Shown piece by piece: positions 56,048-58,794 of a stretch of 58,794 bases of DNA. How positions within the stretch are numbered: the first letter of the stretch is position 1; each line of letters begins with the position of its first letter. The DNA is taken from contig NZ_JAGSOH010000035.1 in NCBI RefSeq assembly GCF_018139625.1, forward strand, positions 1 through 58,794, written 5' to 3'. The DNA is from Actinospica acidithermotolerans (GTDB lineage: Bacteria; Actinomycetota; Actinomycetes; Streptomycetales; Catenulisporaceae). The notes beneath the pieces are model-generated. The model searched no databases, had not been told where the DNA came from, and saw only the letters and a list, made by a program, of their open reading frames with translations. The translations under genes were made by a program, and so were the position numbers.

Positions 56048-57331
56048 ATGGCGACAGCACGCACTCAACCGCGCGCGGCGGCACCCGCGCCCGCGGCGGC
56101 GGGGGCTCGCCGTTCCAACGGGGCTCAGGGTTCGAACGGGGTTCAGGTGAGTCCGGGCTTTCATCCGCGTCCCGGGCGCATAGGCTCGGTCGCGCTGATC
56201 CGGCTGATCCTGCTCGAGGCGGCCGCGGCGCTCGCGGCAACCCCGTTCCTGGTGCACAAGCCGGTGGTGATCGCCGGCACGGGGCCGGTGGCGCTGCTGT
56301 GCGTGATCGGGGCGATCGGCGGCAGCCGCGGACGCTGGCTCGGCGCCTCGCAGCTGGTGCACTCCGACTTCAAGGAGCGCCAGGAGCAGCGGCGGCCGGC
56401 CACCGGCGAGTCCGCCCTGGCGCCGCTGCGCGAGACCTTCCCCGCGCTCAGGACCGCGACCGTCTCGACCCGGGGCGGCGAGCCGGTCGGCGTGATCGGC
56501 GACGGCACCTTCCTCACCGCGGTCATCCAGCTGGACTCGCGCGGCGAGCCGCTGCGCGAGCCGCGCGCGGCGCACCCGCTGCCGGTCGGCGCGGTGGCCG
56601 CTGCCCTCTCGGACACCCAGGTCCCCGTCTCGAGCGTGCAGCTGATCTCGCACTCCCGTCCGGCGCCGGCCCCGCACCTGCCGCGGCAGTCGCTCTCGGC
56701 GCGGTCCTACCAGGGCATCGGCGCCGACGTCCCGGCGCAGCGCACGACGTGGGCCGCGGTACGGCTCGACCCGGAGGCGGCCCAGGGCGCGGTCGAGGCG
56801 CGCGGCGGCGGCCAGATCGGAGCGCAGCGCGCGCTGCTGACGGCGGTTCAGCGGGTGGCGAGCCAGATCGAGGGCGCCGGCTTCGAGGCGACGATCCTGA
56901 GCGAGCCCGAGCTGATCACGGCGCTGGGCACGGCGTGCATGGTGAGCCAGGTCGCGCAGAACCCCTCGGCGGCCGCGCACCGACGCACCGAGGAGACCAA
57001 GCGCTACTGGCGCTGCGACGGCAGCTGGCACACGACGTACTGGCTGGACAAGCCGCCGACGCTCTCGGCGCGCACCAGCCCTGACTTCTTCGCCGCGGTG
57101 GGCTCGCTGCCCGCGCTGGCCACGAGCGTCTCGGTGAACCTGAGCAAGGGCACCGGGGACGCGGTCGCGTTCAGCTGCTTCGTGCGGATCGCGGCGGGCT
57201 CGGAGAACCAGCTGAACGAGTCGAGCAAGCAGCTCGAGGCGCGGGCCGGCCAGGCCGGCGCCGGGCTCACCCGGCTCGACGGCGAGCAGCTGCCCGGACT
57301 GGTCGCCACCGTCCCGCTGGGAGGGGAGTAG
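56048..57331 (+). CDS. eccE: type VII secretion protein EccE
   Basis: 427-residue EccE: a Pro/Ala-rich N-terminal tail, two adjacent transmembrane helices (ALIRLILLEAAAALAATPFLV and VVIAGTGPVALLCVIGAIGGS, ~residues 48-92), then a cytoplasmic domain with APLRETFPALRT, YWRCDGSWHTTYWLDKPP (WHTTYW is a family hallmark) and FSCFVRIAAGSENQLNE. EccE is the peripheral component of the ESX complex. The ATG at 56048 has GAGGGGGCAGG upstream. Divergent from eccB over 188 bp, and 3 bp ahead of the next gene. Confidence 0.88.
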   Translation: MATARTQPRAAAPAPAAAGARRSNGAQGSNGVQVSPGFHPRPGRIGSVALIRLILLEAAAALAATPFLVHKPVVIAGTGPVALLCVIGAIGGSRGRWLGASQLVHSDFKERQEQRRPATGESALAPLRETFPALRTATVSTRGGEPVGVIGDGTFLTAVIQLDSRGEPLREPRAAHPLPVGAVAAALSDTQVPVSSVQLISHSRPAPAPHLPRQSLSARSYQGIGADVPAQRTTWAAVRLDPEAAQGAVEARGGGQIGAQRALLTAVQRVASQIEGAGFEATILSEPELITALGTACMVSQVAQNPSAAAHRRTEETKRYWRCDGSWHTTYWLDKPPTLSARTSPDFFAAVGSLPALATSVSVNLSKGTGDAVAFSCFVRIAAGSENQLNESSKQLEARAGQAGAGLTRLDGEQLPGLVATVPLGGE

Positions 57332-57334
57332 CAG

Positions 57335-58138
57335 ATGTCGAACTCCGCACCGTCCGCCTACGCGCCGCGCCGGGCCGCCTCGCGCGGTCCCGCGCCGGAG
57401 CCGCGCGTGGTGGTCGCCGGCCGTCCGGACCGCGGCAACGAGCTGCGGCACATCCCGGCCTGCGGCCCGCAGCTGGAGAAGCACATCCTGGAGCCCGAGG
57501 AGTTCGGCGCGCTGGCCCTGCCGGTCGGCGACGACGGCGTGGTGATCGGCACCGACCAGGGCAGCCGTCCCGCGGTGCTGGGCATGTTCAAGCCGAAGGC
57601 GGTCGACATCGCGCTGATCGGCGGCGCGTACCTGGCGCAGCTGCTCGCGCTGCGGGCGACGGCGACCGGCGCGCGGGTGGTCGTCGAGACCGCCCGTCCG
57701 CAGCTGTGGGCTCCGCTGGCGCAGAACGCGGGCGGCGGGCAGCAGGTGATCGCCGTCGTGCCGGTGCGCCGCGTGGGCAACCTGGGCGCCACCGCCGCGT
57801 CCCCGGTGCTGCTGCTGCGCGACGCCGGTGCCCGGCCGCCGCGCAGCTCGGCGCCGAAGACGCCGTGGATGACGACCCTGACGCTGGTTCCGTTCCTGGA
57901 CCCGGCGTACGCAGGCCACCTCATCACCTCGGACTACGTGGCGATCCAGCAGGTGTCCCCGCAGGAGGCCGAGCTCGGCGCGCGGCTGTTCCGGCTGAGC
58001 CCGCAGGACGTCGCCGCGCTGCCGTCGCTGCTGCCCGAGCTGGCGCTGTGGACGGCGCGGCACGGGCGCCAATACGTGTTCTCGGCCCCGACCCGGGACG
58101 AGACCGGTCTGCTCGGCGCGCCCCGCCGGATGGACTGA
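57335..58138 (+). CDS. type VII locus protein of unknown function
   Basis: 267 residues, no signal peptide or transmembrane segment. Starts 3 bp after the eccE stop with GGGAGGGGAG upstream, so cotranslated with it. The N-terminal ~35 residues are Arg/Pro-rich. A folded part follows: HIPACGPQLEKHILEPEEFGALALPVGDDGVVIGTDQGSRPAVLGMFKP and VDIALIGGAYLAQLLALRATATGARVVVETARP, with a later TLTLVPFLDPAYAGHLITSDYVAIQQVSPQEAELGARLF. No recognised family; it looks like a conserved actinobacterial type VII accessory protein restricted to this locus. Possibly a cytosolic partner of EccE. Confidence 0.75.
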   Translation: MSNSAPSAYAPRRAASRGPAPEPRVVVAGRPDRGNELRHIPACGPQLEKHILEPEEFGALALPVGDDGVVIGTDQGSRPAVLGMFKPKAVDIALIGGAYLAQLLALRATATGARVVVETARPQLWAPLAQNAGGGQQVIAVVPVRRVGNLGATAASPVLLLRDAGARPPRSSAPKTPWMTTLTLVPFLDPAYAGHLITSDYVAIQQVSPQEAELGARLFRLSPQDVAALPSLLPELALWTARHGRQYVFSAPTRDETGLLGAPRRMD

Positions 58139-58255
58139 TCAGGCTCGCGCTGACGCCGGGGGCCGGGAAGCGAGTCAGACGGCTGTTTTCCGGAACGGCC
58201 GCGATCCGGTTACCGTAGGGCGTCAGGGGAAGGCGACAAGAGAGATGGAAGCGGT

Positions 58256-58794
58256 GTGAGCGGCGAGAACGGGTACGGCGACGGGCCGGAGGAAGACAGC
58301 TGGACCGGCCCGGTCTACACGACCCCGGAGTGGTACCGCCAGGGGGGCGCCGGGACTCCCGCGGCCCCGCAGCCTCCCGCGCCCGCGCAGCCGAATCCGC
58401 CGCAGCTGGGCCCGCAGCAGGATCCGCAGCAGAGCCAGGGCGCGGGTGCTCCCACGCCGCCGCCGATGGGTCCGCCGATCCCGCTGCCGCCCCCGGTCGG
58501 CGCCCCCTTCCTGCCGCCGCCCGGCAATCCGGTGCTGCCGCCGCCGCAGGGTCCGCAGGTGCAGGGCAGTTCTTCGATGCCACCGCCACCGCCAGTCCCG
58601 CACGGCGGTTCTTCGATGCCGCCTCCGCAGGGTCCGCAGGTTCAGGGCGGTTCGGCACTGCCACCGCCGCAGCCCGCGCCGCTCAGCGGTACCGCGCTGC
58701 CGCCGCCCCCGCCCGCGCCGCACCAGTCGCAGTCGTCCGCGCTGCCGCCGCCTCCGCCGATCCCGAACAGCGGCGCGCCCGGGCAGTCCGGGCC
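58256..58794 (+). CDS. proline-rich type VII-associated protein, 5' part only
   Basis: GTG at 58256 opens a frame that runs to the right edge (180 codons). After a short acidic start (SGENGYGDGPEEDSWTGPVYTTPEWY) it is almost wholly Pro/Gln/Gly/Ser, with repeated PPPQGPQVQG and SSMPPP units. Long disordered proline-rich N termini are known in EspI-like MinD-type ATPases near type VII loci; I recall such a protein at the edge of the Streptomyces locus. The functional domain is outside the window, so the assignment is a guess. Confidence 0.6.
   Translation, partial: MSGENGYGDGPEEDSWTGPVYTTPEWYRQGGAGTPAAPQPPAPAQPNPPQLGPQQDPQQSQGAGAPTPPPMGPPIPLPPPVGAPFLPPPGNPVLPPPQGPQVQGSSSMPPPPPVPHGGSSMPPPQGPQVQGGSALPPPQPAPLSGTALPPPPPAPHQSQSSALPPPPPIPNSGAPGQSG
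58544..58647 (+). repeat. repeated PPQGPQVQG-coding segment
   Basis: A 23-bp segment (CCGCAGGGTCCGCAGG followed by TKCAGGG) occurs at 58544 and again at 58625, differing at one base. It is coding within the proline-rich frame. Confidence 0.7.

Noticed and set aside
54270-56240. Extended EccB frame starting at 56240
   Set aside because: The extra 127 codons run opposite eccE and through the divergent promoter; the ATG at 55859 has a good ribosome site and starts the conserved EccB N terminus.
1-58794. tRNA genes, CRISPR arrays, insertion sequences, prophage or integrase genes
   Set aside because: Looked for T-loop motifs, regularly spaced repeats, transposase motifs and terminal inverted repeats; GGTTCGA-like strings at 11770 and 56130 lie within coding regions and have no tRNA fold around them.

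Overview
This 58.8-kb, very GC-rich window comes from an actinobacterial chromosome. Streptomyces-type markers are OsaA/OsaB/OsaC, a ClgR-like regulator, a CvnABCD conservon, ThyX, RNase J, and a type VII secretion locus beside rpsO. From memory, the order clgR-cinA-pgsA-rimO-HTH gene-ftsK-osaB-osaA-osaC ... thyX-dapA-RNase J ... dapB-M16 peptidase-pnp-rpsO-eccD-eccC follows S. coelicolor around SCO5717-SCO5755. The exact genus (Streptomyces, Streptacidiphilus, a Catenulisporales member) cannot be settled from sequence alone.

Left end (1-8.5 kb, minus strand): a six-gene hydroxamate-citrate siderophore operon in the rhbABCDEF order of rhizobactin 1021. Two enzymes should make 1,3-diaminopropane, a monooxygenase and an acetyltransferase make the hydroxamate arm, and two NIS synthetases attach two arms to citrate. 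The predicted product is schizokinen-like. A DmdR1/IdeR-type iron box overlaps the promoter. The last gene runs off the left edge, and the 3' end of rhbE looks frameshifted.

Housekeeping block (8.6-18.1 kb, minus): hflX, clgR-like regulator, cinA C-terminal domain, pgsA, rimO, a RodZ-like membrane HTH protein and ftsK. Osmostress block (18.2-25.9 kb): osaB, osaA (with an exact 6 x 276-bp HAMP array) and divergent osaC. The 3' end of osaB is tandemly duplicated (88 bp perfect).

Accessory insert (25.9-37.1 kb): a compact ValRS, a sugar-porter MFS protein, a cvnABCD conservon, and a divergent orphan lipoprotein substrate-binding protein.

Core block (37.1-46.7 kb): thyX, three tandem palindromic repeats, dapA, RNase J, then on the minus strand rpsO-pnp-M16 peptidase-dapB-small TPR-like membrane protein.

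Right end (46.8-58.8 kb): a type VII secretion locus with eccD, three-ATPase eccC, mycP, eccB, eccE, an unknown gene and the start of a proline-rich protein. No WXG100 (Esx) substrate gene is visible. The mycP-eccC gap, where I recall esxBA in Streptomyces, instead holds a hairpin-rich noncoding stretch. I see no tRNA, rRNA, CRISPR array, IS element or prophage.
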